NCBI GenBank assembly: GCA_018060885.1
Contig: JAGOVF010000007.1
Coordinates: 1-47,904, forward strand
DNA from: Oligoflexales bacterium
Lineage (GTDB): Bacteria; Bdellovibrionota_B; Oligoflexia; Oligoflexales; JAGOVF01
Direction: 5' to 3'
Length of the DNA stretch: 47,904 nt
Shown here: one piece after another, positions 35,148 to 43,377 of the stretch
How positions within the stretch are numbered: the stretch's first letter is position 1
Layout: each line of letters begins with the position of its first letter
Notes under the pieces: generated by a model
Told to the model about the DNA's origin: nothing
Database searches by the model: none
Seen by the model: only the letters and a program-made list of their open reading frames with translations
Made by a program: the position numbers and the translations under genes

Positions 35148-35418
35148 TTAAGTATGTAGCTTGGTGCTGCCTTGCCTGCCAGAGGAACTGGTGAGGGCAG
35201 GAGCCCGAACCCGTAGCGAAAATTTTGCCATGGATGGCAAGGGGCTGCTCATAATTAAGGAGAACAAGGCAGACCGAAATGAGAAAACCGGAATGTACAT
35301 TCGAGGTACATGAGGATTTTCGAATGAGGTCTAACGCAGTTATCATTTATTATGAGCAGCCCCTTAGAAAATTGAGCGGTCCTCTGGCAGGCAAGGCAGC
35401 ACCAAGCTACATACTAAA
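35148..35418 (-). repeat. Giant hairpin repeat, copy 4 (type R, loop in minus orientation, interrupted)
   Basis: Arms 35148-35186 and 35380-35418 (39 nt, one mismatch) enclose a loop that is the reverse complement of the copy 1-3 loop but is split by a 127-bp insertion at 35239-35365. Without the insert the loop is 66 nt. The outer border TTAAGTATGTAGCTTGG matches copy 2. Confidence 0.9.
35239..35365. mobile_element. 127-bp MITE-like element inserted in hairpin copy 4
   Basis: The insert is bounded by perfect 17-bp terminal inverted repeats (AAGGGGCTGCTCATAAT at 35239-35255 and its complement at 35349-35365). It can fold further: AGACC at 35271-35275 pairs with GGTCT at 35328-35332, and an imperfect hairpin lies at 35282-35320. 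It has no coding capacity. Size and folding are reminiscent of ERIC-type elements, but sequence identity to them is not claimed. No clear target duplication could be assigned. Confidence 0.8.
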
Positions 35419-35641
35419 TGAAAATCGATAATAAGAGTGCACCACGTCGGTAATATTCATGCATCTTTGGTATAGTTTTTAATTTTTATAAAATCATAAA
35501 ATTCACAAGGTCATAAATTTTCGTAACCTGTCAAGGTTAAGTCCAATGTTTTATACTTTGACCCCCGGTATGTTAAAATGATCCTAAGACTGCCTTAGAA
35601 CAACTATAAATTTGTGCTGTGTGAAAATATGGAGTTTCTGC

Positions 35642-36550
35642 GTGTCAGATGAAACTATTATTGCAGATGTTGGGGATCTTAGTTTATTGCGAGAAAAGCG
35701 TCGTAAACGTCCCTGTTTAGTACAGTACAGTGGCCCACAACTGGGCAAAATCTATCATCTTTTGCAAGCTGAAATGACTCTAGGGCGTTCGAAAGATGAA
35801 ACAATTGTCATCGTAGATCAAAGTGTGTCTCGGCAACACGCAAAGCTTATTTTAAAAGATGATGAAACAGTTGAGGTCGAAGATCTTGGAAGTTCAAACG
35901 GTACTTTTATTAACAATACGCAAATAAAAGGCAAAGGGTTGTTGAAGGATTCTGATCTTTTGCAGTTGGGTAATATTGTTCTAAAATTTTGTGCCAGTTT
36001 TAATATCGATGCGATGGTTCAAGATCGAATTTATCAAATGTCGGTGATAGATAATGTCACGAAAATATTTAATCGCAAATATTTGATGGATACCTTAGAG
36101 ATTGAATTTAAGCAGGCACAAAATTCAAAACATCCGCTTTCATTAATTTATTATGACTTGGACCATTTTAAAAAGGTGAATGACACTTATGGACACAATG
36201 CTGGGGACGCAGTTCTGTATGAAAGTGCTCAGTTGGTAAAATCTATTGTTCGGAAAGACGATATTTTAGGTCGTCTTGGTGGCGAAGAGTTTGTCATCGT
36301 GCTTCCAGATACAGATTCTAAGACGGCTTTTGAATTGGCAGAAAGAGTCAGACACGCACTTGAGATGAAAACTTTTGAATTAGAAATTGTAAGTGAAGGT
36401 TTGAAAAAAAGAATTCTATATAAGCAGACTATTTCTTTGGGCGTTGCTCAATATAGTGCGGCCATGACAAAACCAGAAGACCTATTGGAAGTTGCCGACC
36501 AGAAGCTTTATTTGTCTAAAAATAATGGACGTAATAGAGTAACTATATAG
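35642..36550 (+). CDS. FHA-GGDEF diguanylate cyclase
   Basis: This protein of about 302 residues joins an N-terminal FHA domain (LGRSKDETIVI, VSRQHAKLIL, LGSSNGTFIN) to a GGDEF domain with the active site GRLGGEEFVIVLP. Five residues before the GGEEF is RKDD, an RxxD inhibitory site for c-di-GMP feedback. The protein should make c-di-GMP in the cytoplasm, gated by binding of the FHA domain to a phosphothreonine partner. FHA-GGDEF proteins are known from predatory and other deltaproteobacterial-type bacteria. The GTG at 35642 has GGAG seven bases upstream, so the opening at 35612 is rejected. Hairpin copies 3 and 4 lie just upstream. Confidence 0.93.
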   Translation: MSDETIIADVGDLSLLREKRRKRPCLVQYSGPQLGKIYHLLQAEMTLGRSKDETIVIVDQSVSRQHAKLILKDDETVEVEDLGSSNGTFINNTQIKGKGLLKDSDLLQLGNIVLKFCASFNIDAMVQDRIYQMSVIDNVTKIFNRKYLMDTLEIEFKQAQNSKHPLSLIYYDLDHFKKVNDTYGHNAGDAVLYESAQLVKSIVRKDDILGRLGGEEFVIVLPDTDSKTAFELAERVRHALEMKTFELEIVSEGLKKRILYKQTISLGVAQYSAAMTKPEDLLEVADQKLYLSKNNGRNRVTI

Positions 36551-36614
36551 TCAAAGTATTCTATTAAGCTTGTTAATACTAAATCTGCCATTGAAGATCT
36601 GAGGAAAAATACAA

Positions 36615-37220
36615 ATGATTCGGCGCTTTTTTGAGAAATGTTTAAAACAGAAAATCTTGCTTGGCCTAGTTTTTTTGATGAACATTTCTTGCGTCAAAAA
36701 TGTAGAAGAGGGGATCGAACTTAAACCAAGCGTGAAAGAAGATAAGCCTTATTACGAAAGCTATGTTCTACACACACGACAGAAGGTTGTAATTAAAGAT
36801 TTCGAAAAAAAATTCTCAGTTGTAGCTACATACATGTCTAAGAATTTTGTTACTAGCTTAATGGAGCGCTATAAAAATCTATTCAAAGTGAATGAGACCC
36901 CACTAGAAGATGTAAATGGTAAACTTGCTTTTTTTGTAAGCTTTTCGACTCCAGACAGGGAGTATGTAGATATGGCAAATAAGAAATTATGGCGGGTATT
37001 TTCCACTATCGATGGCAATAACATAGAGCCTGTTGTTTTAAAGAAAATAAAAGAAAAAGAGCGATGGCAGGCTTTTTATCCGGAAATTACACCGTGGTCG
37101 CACGAATATTTAGTGATTTTTGATCATCTAGTTCCGGCAACTGCTGGTGATTCGGCAGATAATCTAGGAGTAGAGTTTCTACTTGCTGGCACTGAAGCTG
37201 AAATCAAAATGTTATGGTAG
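36615..37220 (+). CDS. Hypothetical lipoprotein
   Basis: This 201-residue protein has a basic N-terminus, a hydrophobic core and a Cys in FLMNISCVKNVE (residue 26), a lipoprotein signal. The mature part is charged and probably mixed alpha/beta, with FSVVATYMSKNF, KLAFFVSFSTPDREY and EYLVIFDHL. The family is not recognised. A GAGGAAAAA ribosome site precedes the ATG. It lies 64 bases after the FHA-GGDEF gene and 46 bases before another lipoprotein gene, so the three may be one operon. Confidence 0.62.
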   Translation: MIRRFFEKCLKQKILLGLVFLMNISCVKNVEEGIELKPSVKEDKPYYESYVLHTRQKVVIKDFEKKFSVVATYMSKNFVTSLMERYKNLFKVNETPLEDVNGKLAFFVSFSTPDREYVDMANKKLWRVFSTIDGNNIEPVVLKKIKEKERWQAFYPEITPWSHEYLVIFDHLVPATAGDSADNLGVEFLLAGTEAEIKMLW

Positions 37221-37266
37221 TTGAGTTCTACTCGAATAAATTAGGGCTTTGCCAGAAAGAGAACAC

Positions 37267-37986
37267 ATGCAAATTAGAAATTTGAGTTACATTTTGGTTA
37301 TGACTATTCTTACCATTAATTTGAATTGTGTGAGCAAAAAGAAAAGTCCAGCTAACCCAGTAGATGCGACCCAGAAAGTACCAGAAGACAGCAAATTAGA
37401 TGAGAAGAGTCTTCAAACTCACAGTACTAAACTAGATTGTTCCGCACATTGTCAGTTATCCCAAGAGCGCTGTGACGAGCTGTGTTGTATTAATAAAGAC
37501 AATGAGTTTGCACTTTGTGCCGAAAAAGACGGCTCATTTATTCCTCCGTCTCCTGGAAGTCTTCAAGCTTGTGAAGCTTTATGTATTCAAAAACCAGAAG
37601 AATTTAAAAGTTTGATCGCAGCGATTGCAAATGAAGATTTCAAGAAAATTGACGATGGTGATGATGATATCCCTTCCCCTAAAACCATCTTCAATTGTTC
37701 AATTCATAAGGCTGGCGAGTATGAAAATCGTGCGCTCGGACCTGGTGACTGGGTTAAGTTGCATGGCGATGCAGTTGATGTGGACAATAATGCAATTGCC
37801 CATGCAGAAATGCTTATCGAGAGTTCTGACGATGCCGCCCAGCTAGTGATAGGAAGTTGGCGTGCGGCTGTGCTTGAGCCCGGAAAATTTCGCTACACAG
37901 GATTTAATCCTGCTCGCATCACTCTTCATAGAACATGCATACAACATAAATGCAAAGTCGGCAGCACAAGCTGTGAACGAGCTTAA
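37267..37986 (+). CDS. Hypothetical cysteine-rich lipoprotein
   Basis: This protein of about 239 residues starts most plausibly at the ATG at 37267, with AGAAAGAG upstream. The signal peptide ends at the Cys of LTINLNCVSKKK. A Lys/Pro/Asp linker follows, then two Cys-rich segments (CSAHCQLSQERCDELCC and ACEALCIQ) that could form disulfide-bonded knots, and a C-terminal domain ending in HRTCIQHKCKVGSTSCERA. I do not recognise it. Its stop overlaps the convergent tadA stop by four bases. Confidence 0.62.
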   Translation: MQIRNLSYILVMTILTINLNCVSKKKSPANPVDATQKVPEDSKLDEKSLQTHSTKLDCSAHCQLSQERCDELCCINKDNEFALCAEKDGSFIPPSPGSLQACEALCIQKPEEFKSLIAAIANEDFKKIDDGDDDIPSPKTIFNCSIHKAGEYENRALGPGDWVKLHGDAVDVDNNAIAHAEMLIESSDDAAQLVIGSWRAAVLEPGKFRYTGFNPARITLHRTCIQHKCKVGSTSCERA

Positions 37987-38441
37987 TTTCGTCTTTTATT
38001 TCGAAAAAACTGACTCAGCAATTGACCTGCCTCTGCGGCAAAAACTCCAGGCATTACTTCAAATTGATGATTCAATCTCTTATCTTGGTGGACTTGATAG
38101 AGGCTGCCGAGAGCTCCCGCTTTCGGGTCGCTGGCAGCATAGATAACTTTTTCAATTCGAGCTTGAGAAATTGCTCCAGCACACATCAAACAAGGCTCGA
38201 GTGTTACATACAGTTGACAGTTTAAGAGACGCCAGGATTTTAGTTTCTTGCAGGCTGATTCAATTGCAAGAATTTCCGCATGCTGCGTTGGACAACTATT
38301 GCGTTCTTTGAGATTGAAGGCTGAGCTAATTATTCTTTGTTGAGAGTCGACTAAAAGAGCTCCGACAGGAACTTCGTCGTAAGCGGCAGCAGATTCTGCT
38401 AAAGACAATGCCAACTGCATAAAAACGTTATGTTGCTGCAT
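37983..38441 (-). CDS. tadA: tRNA adenosine(34) deaminase
   Basis: TadA converts the wobble adenosine 34 of tRNA-Arg to inosine. The deaminase zinc site is present: HAEILAIE, whose Glu is the proton shuttle, and PCLMCAGAI with two Cys ligands. VPVGALLVD is also typical. The ATG at 38441 gives 152 residues, the usual size; the longer frame to 38522 lies inside the recombinase-like gene and is rejected. The start overlaps that gene's end by 14 bases, so translation is probably coupled. Confidence 0.94.
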   Translation of the reverse strand: MQQHNVFMQLALSLAESAAAYDEVPVGALLVDSQQRIISSAFNLKERNSCPTQHAEILAIESACKKLKSWRLLNCQLYVTLEPCLMCAGAISQARIEKVIYAASDPKAGALGSLYQVHQDKRLNHQFEVMPGVFAAEAGQLLSQFFRNKRRN

Positions 38442-39354
38442 TTTGAATATCTTGTTTAGGCAAATGTTTAAGTATGTTTCCTGCTTGCCGGAGTCCCAAG
38501 CGTTGCATGATATTTTCAACACTTTCGCCCTGCGCGACGAACTTTGCGATAGCCGTATGGCGGAGGATTTCAGTGTTTAAATGATTTAGTCCAACTAGAT
38601 TACCTATTTCATACAAAATGTATTTTAGTCCATGGCGACTCAGGCGAGGAAGAATTTGTGTCCCTCCTCGACCTTGAAAACCGACAAACATAAAATTCGC
38701 CTGTAGTTTTTCAGGATAATTTTTTTGCATTTCGTTATAAAAAATCCTGTATTCACTTAATGCAATAATACTTTCCGAAGAAAGCGCTATGCTTCGCTTG
38801 CGACTTGAATGTATGGTTAAAAAAATTGATCTTGATGTAGATAATTCAGAAGTATCGCTAAGACCTGTCACATCTGACCATTTGATATTTATTAATTCGG
38901 ACGCCTTTATTCCTTCAAATGCTAATAGTGCAAAAGCCGCGATATCGCGTGTAGATTTCGCACAAATATCTTGCTTGCGGCATAATTCAAGACAGAGCGT
39001 GAGTTGCTCTGAACTCAAGCTAGCAGATGGATCCTCTTCTCTTCGAGGAATTACGACATATTCTAAAGGAGAATCTTCGATATAGTTTTGTTTTACCAAG
39101 AAGCGAAAAAATTGTCGTGCTCCTATAATCATTCGTCTAATAGTGTTAGGTTTGTCGTGTAGTTGATTATGTAAATATTTTTCGAAATCTTTGAAAATAG
39201 CAGGATGTACTTGCGCATAACTGAGTCCATAGTTCTCAAGATAATTAAGGAGACTCAGAGCATCGCGCGAATAGGATTCAATAGTTGCTGGCTGGCAGGA
39301 CATTTTGCGCAGATAGAACTTAAACTCTTTGATCAGTTCAGGGGCCGACATCAA
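38428..39354 (-). CDS. Tyrosine-recombinase-fold protein lacking catalytic residues
   Basis: The 308-residue protein has the two-domain layout of XerC/XerD: an N-terminal SAM-like DNA-binding domain (residues 1-90, with MIIGARQFFRFLVKQNY) and a C-terminal domain aligning with the catalytic half. Key residues are changed. The first Arg (GLRxSE in active enzymes) is Lys in EGIKASEL. The His of HxLRH is Glu in TEILRHTA. The His of LGH is Leu in RLGLRQAG. No Tyr follows where the nucleophile should be. Only the second Arg of the set is kept. The frame is intact, so it probably serves as a DNA-binding or structural protein, not a recombinase. It is divergent from the NtrY-like gene. Confidence 0.8.
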   Translation of the reverse strand: MMSAPELIKEFKFYLRKMSCQPATIESYSRDALSLLNYLENYGLSYAQVHPAIFKDFEKYLHNQLHDKPNTIRRMIIGARQFFRFLVKQNYIEDSPLEYVVIPRREEDPSASLSSEQLTLCLELCRKQDICAKSTRDIAAFALLAFEGIKASELINIKWSDVTGLSDTSELSTSRSIFLTIHSSRKRSIALSSESIIALSEYRIFYNEMQKNYPEKLQANFMFVGFQGRGGTQILPRLSRHGLKYILYEIGNLVGLNHLNTEILRHTAIAKFVAQGESVENIMQRLGLRQAGNILKHLPKQDIQNAAT

Positions 39355-39545
39355 AATCCTAAATATTCTAACAACAGTGTGACTTGCTCATATTTCCTAG
39401 AAATTCTATAGTATTATCCTAAGTTTTGACAAGTTCTTTTCAGATTCAGTAGGTTGATTGTCACAGCTCATTTTGAAGATTTAATATAAGATGAAAGCTG
39501 AGATTTCGATCAGCAAAAAATTAACTGCTAGTTCTTGAGAAATTT

Positions 39546-41864
39546 TTGAGTCATTCGCGAGCAAAAATTAGAAATTCCACACACGATCCTGTGCGAGAAT
39601 CGCGTCGGCGCATGTACGAATTTATTGCAATAGGCGCGGTAACAGCAGTTCTATTATTGCTTTCTCGCTTACAAACACGTTTGTTTGAACTCAGTGAAGC
39701 TTTGTCAAAGAGTAAAGAATTTATTTCAACGATTTTTTATTTTGGCATTATAAATATAGATATAATTCTCATATTACTACTCAGCTTTTTGGTTTTTCGC
39801 AATATTGCAAAGTTGATCATTGAACGACGCAGAGGTGTTTTCGGCTCGAAACTGCGAAGTAAATTAGTTGTGTCTCTCGTCTTATTTGCCAGTGCACCAA
39901 CGATTTTGATTTTTTTTATTTCTTTTCAGTTTATTACTGCAAGCTTTGACAAGTGGTTTTCAGAACGTGTTAAGTCGACTGTTGAGCAAGCAAAAGAAGC
40001 TACAAATATGGTTTATGAACAAACTCAAATTCGTTTAGAAACAATACTTCGTCTATCTGAAACAAAAATTTTGATTAACTGGCCGAAAGACTATTTTAGA
40101 CTATCCGAAGTCGAGTTTGCGACAGAGGATTTAGATAAGTTTGTGAAAGACTATAACCTCCAGTCATTTCATCTACTCGATGCAGGGGGCAACATCATTT
40201 GGCCCTTGGATCGACAGGGTCAGTTTTTGCAAGGGCTGGAAGGAGAATTTGTATTTTCTGGCTTGCGTACTTTTCAAGAGGAGCCGCAGAAACGAGTGTT
40301 CAGTGAAGTGCACGGTGAAGCGAATAACGACGTTATTAAAGCTTTGGTTCCCATATTTGACCCTGGTGGACAAAAGGTCATCGCAGCCGTCTATGCTAAA
40401 GAAGTTTTTGAAACAAATTTTGTTGGCTCGATCCAAACAATTTTGGCCGAGTTTAGTAGTTTGCGACCCGGGGCAGAACTACTAAAACTTAGTTTTCTTG
40501 TGCTCATGCTTGTCATGACTTTGCTGATTATATTTGCAGCGATTTGGCTTGGTTTTTATGTAGCAAAAGGTATTACCATGCCTTTGCAAAGCTTGGCTTA
40601 TGCAACTCGGCAAATCGCCCTGGGAAACTATCAAGTTAATATCGATGCGAATGCACAAGATGAGGCAGGACAGCTCATAAAGTCATTTAATCAAATGGCA
40701 CGCGATCTTCAAAAGCACAAAAATCAAGCTAAAGAAGCTCAGCAAAGTTTAGTCACTTCTAATGAAGAATTAGAGCGTAGACGGCAATATATGGAAACAG
40801 TTTTACGGAATATTACATCAGGAGTCATTGCTTTAGACGAACAAGACTGCGTCACGGCTATCAATACAGCGGCTGAAAAGCTGCTTGAAATAAAGGGAAC
40901 GGCCGTCTTAAAAAGAAAGATTGAATTAGGTCTTGGTACACAATTGAGTAAGTTATTTTGGGAGCCAATTAGTGATGACTTACTTTTGCGCGGACAATAT
41001 CATGGTGAATTGGATTTAATTAATGCAGGACTTGAAGTAAGTCTTTTAATAGACGCGGCGAGAATTTTTGACGAACAGGATGGTCGCCAAATTGGTACAG
41101 TGATCGTATTCGAAGATGTTAGAGAAAAGATTAGAGCGCAACGAGCGGCAGCCTGGAGAGAAGTCGCTCGCCGCATCGCACATGAAATTAAAAATCCACT
41201 GACTCCGATAAAATTAAGCACACAAAGGATACTGCGGCGTTTTCATGATAAATTTACCGGTGAGGAAAAAGAAGTTTTTAATACATGTATTGAAACGATT
41301 TTGCACCAGGTCGATACATTGAGAAATCTAGTCAACGAATTCTCGAAATTTGCGCGCCTGCCACAGATTAATCCAGAAATGATGGATATTAATATATTGG
41401 TAAAAGAACTTGTCACTATGTATAAAGCTAGTTATCCAAATATAAACTTTGACCTGCGAAATTTAGATCCACTGCCACAATTATTCGCAGATAAGGAGCA
41501 ACTGAACCGAGTATTTGTCAACTTAGTCTCAAACGCAATTGCTGCGCTGAAGGATTCAGCAACAGGCGGAGTAACGCCTGAAATTGCGATTAAGAGCGAA
41601 GTAGACAAGAAATTAGGCTTTGTGCGTGTTAGTATAATTGACAATGGCCCTGGAATACCGGCTGCTTTGCGCGAAAGAGTTCTTGAACCCTATTTTTCAA
41701 CAAAAGATGAAGGAACTGGCTTGGGTTTAGCAATAGTAAACCAAATAATCTCTGACCATGGAGGTTATTTACGTATTAGTGACCATCATCCACATGGTGC
41801 GATTTTTACAATTGAATTGCCTTTGCCTAAAACTAGTCTCAATAAGAGCCATTTGAGTGAATAA
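39546..41864 (+). CDS. ntrY: NtrY-like membrane sensor histidine kinase
   Basis: This 772-residue protein has two N-terminal hydrophobic segments, a third and a fourth flanking a periplasmic part of about 190 residues, then a HAMP domain, a coiled linker, a PAS-like region (YMETVLRNITSGVIALDEQD), the phospho-acceptor helix RRIAHEIKNPLTPIKLS (His about residue 546) and an ATPase domain with VSNAIAALKD, DNGPGIP and EGTGLGLAIV. Order and length match NtrY, which with NtrX regulates nitrogen or redox/envelope genes. The start is TTG; a later ATG at 39612 (MYEFIAIGA) is possible. The response-regulator gene follows after about 56 bases. The stimulus is unknown. Confidence 0.88.
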   Translation: MSHSRAKIRNSTHDPVRESRRRMYEFIAIGAVTAVLLLLSRLQTRLFELSEALSKSKEFISTIFYFGIINIDIILILLLSFLVFRNIAKLIIERRRGVFGSKLRSKLVVSLVLFASAPTILIFFISFQFITASFDKWFSERVKSTVEQAKEATNMVYEQTQIRLETILRLSETKILINWPKDYFRLSEVEFATEDLDKFVKDYNLQSFHLLDAGGNIIWPLDRQGQFLQGLEGEFVFSGLRTFQEEPQKRVFSEVHGEANNDVIKALVPIFDPGGQKVIAAVYAKEVFETNFVGSIQTILAEFSSLRPGAELLKLSFLVLMLVMTLLIIFAAIWLGFYVAKGITMPLQSLAYATRQIALGNYQVNIDANAQDEAGQLIKSFNQMARDLQKHKNQAKEAQQSLVTSNEELERRRQYMETVLRNITSGVIALDEQDCVTAINTAAEKLLEIKGTAVLKRKIELGLGTQLSKLFWEPISDDLLLRGQYHGELDLINAGLEVSLLIDAARIFDEQDGRQIGTVIVFEDVREKIRAQRAAAWREVARRIAHEIKNPLTPIKLSTQRILRRFHDKFTGEEKEVFNTCIETILHQVDTLRNLVNEFSKFARLPQINPEMMDINILVKELVTMYKASYPNINFDLRNLDPLPQLFADKEQLNRVFVNLVSNAIAALKDSATGGVTPEIAIKSEVDKKLGFVRVSIIDNGPGIPAALRERVLEPYFSTKDEGTGLGLAIVNQIISDHGGYLRISDHHPHGAIFTIELPLPKTSLNKSHLSE

Positions 41865-41932
41865 ATACGAAAGTTACTGTGTTAAAAGAACTGTGAGAAG
41901 AAAGCGAGAACAAAAGATAAATGGAAACTAAA

Positions 41933-43339
41933 ATGAAAGCTCTCATCATAGATGATGAAAATAGCATCAGCTCAACCCTCTCCGATGTCATTACTGACGA
42001 AGGCTGGCAAGTGCAAACGGCTTCAAGTGGAGAAGAGGGCTTAATAAAATTTAAGTCATTTAGGCCACAGATTGTTTTTTTAGATGTCTGGATGCCAGGA
42101 ATTGACGGGATTGAAACTTTGCAACGCCTTAAGGAATTGGATCGATCTGCAAGTGTTGTTGTCATGAGTGGTCATGCCAATATCGAAACGGCAGTAAAAG
42201 CGACTCGATTAGGGGCTCGTGACTTTCTTGAAAAACCAATGTCTTTGGATAAAGTTATTCCCATACTTGAAAAAACAGCTGCGGAGTTTCACTCACAGGC
42301 ATCTGCGTCGTCCGAAATTAAGCCAGTCGAATTGATCGGTGATTCGGAAATTATTCAAGATATTAAAAAACAAGTTCAACTCGTCGCTCCACGAAATAGC
42401 TGGGTGTTTTTAACAGGTGAAAATGGCACTGGAAAGGAAGTCGTTGCTCGTAATATACATTTTTATAGTAAACGCAATGGACGACCATTTATTGCGGTAA
42501 ATTGTGCAGCAATTCCGGAAGAATTGATTGAAAGTGAATTGTTTGGTTATGTTAAAGGTGCATTTTCCAATGCCACACATACCAAAAAGGGAAAATTTGA
42601 ATTGGCTCATAAGGGAACTCTTTTTCTTGATGAGATCGGTGACATGTCGCTTAAAACTCAGGCAAAAGTTTTGAGAATTCTTCAAGAGCAGTCCTTTGAA
42701 AGATTAGGTGATACTGAGACTATAAATATCGATGTGAGGGTTATCGCCGCAACAAACAAAAATTTAGATGAAGAAATAAATAACGGTAGATTTCGCCAAG
42801 ATCTCTACTATAGATTAAATGTCATTCCTATCGACATTCCGCCGTTAAGGCAAAGGCTTCAAGATGTCCCTTTGCTTTTAGCTTATTTTTTAAAAGCCAA
42901 TGCCAGTAACCTTGCAGAAACTGAAAAATTTTTTACTAATAATGCCCTAAACATCATGTGCCGTTATAGCTGGCCAGGAAACGTACGAGAATTAAAAAAT
43001 TTGGTAGAGCGCTTATGCATTATGAACCCGAAAGTCGAGCTAGATGTCGTGGATTTACCGGCCAATATAATTGCAAATTCACAGGCAGAAAAACCGTCGT
43101 TTTCTGATTTCGCAAACAATAGTATCACGACTCAAAAAAATACGGACGAAGATTCAGAACAAACTAAACTTAGCTTAAGTTTAAAAGCTGCAAAGGTAGA
43201 TTTTGAAAAGGCATATTTAGAACAAAAACTACGTGAAAATCAGTGGAATATTTCAAAAACAGCCGATGCCATTGGTATAGAGCGCAGCAATCTTCACAAA
43301 AAAATAAAGCAATATAAAATCGATATTTCTGAGAAGTAA
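41933..43339 (+). CDS. ntrX: NtrX-like response regulator with AAA+ sigma-54 activator domain
   Basis: The receiver domain has the acidic pair in IIDDE and the phospho-acceptor Asp in VFLDVWMPG (about residue 51). The AAA+ domain has Walker A GENGTGKE, Walker B GTLFLDEIGD and an SRH region. The C-terminal Fis-type helix-turn-helix is NISKTADAIGIERSNLHKKI. The sigma-54 contact loop, usually GAFTGA, reads GAFSNA (42557-42574), so activation through sigma-54 may be altered or lost. The ATG at 41933 is used because GGA lies upstream of it; 41921 is possible. It pairs with the NtrY-like kinase. Confidence 0.9.
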   Translation: MKALIIDDENSISSTLSDVITDEGWQVQTASSGEEGLIKFKSFRPQIVFLDVWMPGIDGIETLQRLKELDRSASVVVMSGHANIETAVKATRLGARDFLEKPMSLDKVIPILEKTAAEFHSQASASSEIKPVELIGDSEIIQDIKKQVQLVAPRNSWVFLTGENGTGKEVVARNIHFYSKRNGRPFIAVNCAAIPEELIESELFGYVKGAFSNATHTKKGKFELAHKGTLFLDEIGDMSLKTQAKVLRILQEQSFERLGDTETINIDVRVIAATNKNLDEEINNGRFRQDLYYRLNVIPIDIPPLRQRLQDVPLLLAYFLKANASNLAETEKFFTNNALNIMCRYSWPGNVRELKNLVERLCIMNPKVELDVVDLPANIIANSQAEKPSFSDFANNSITTQKNTDEDSEQTKLSLSLKAAKVDFEKAYLEQKLRENQWNISKTADAIGIERSNLHKKIKQYKIDISEK

Positions 43340-43377
43340 TAGGAATGCGAGCAAATTGTAATTAAGGGAGTTAGTGA

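Noticed and set aside
34797-35418. Hairpin pair as a retron or diversity-generating element
   Set aside because: No reverse transcriptase gene is present in the window and the loops lack a template/variable repeat relation.
34797-35418. Hairpin pair as integron attC sites
   Set aside because: No integrase is adjacent, no gene cassettes lie between the copies, and the typical attC core sites were not found.
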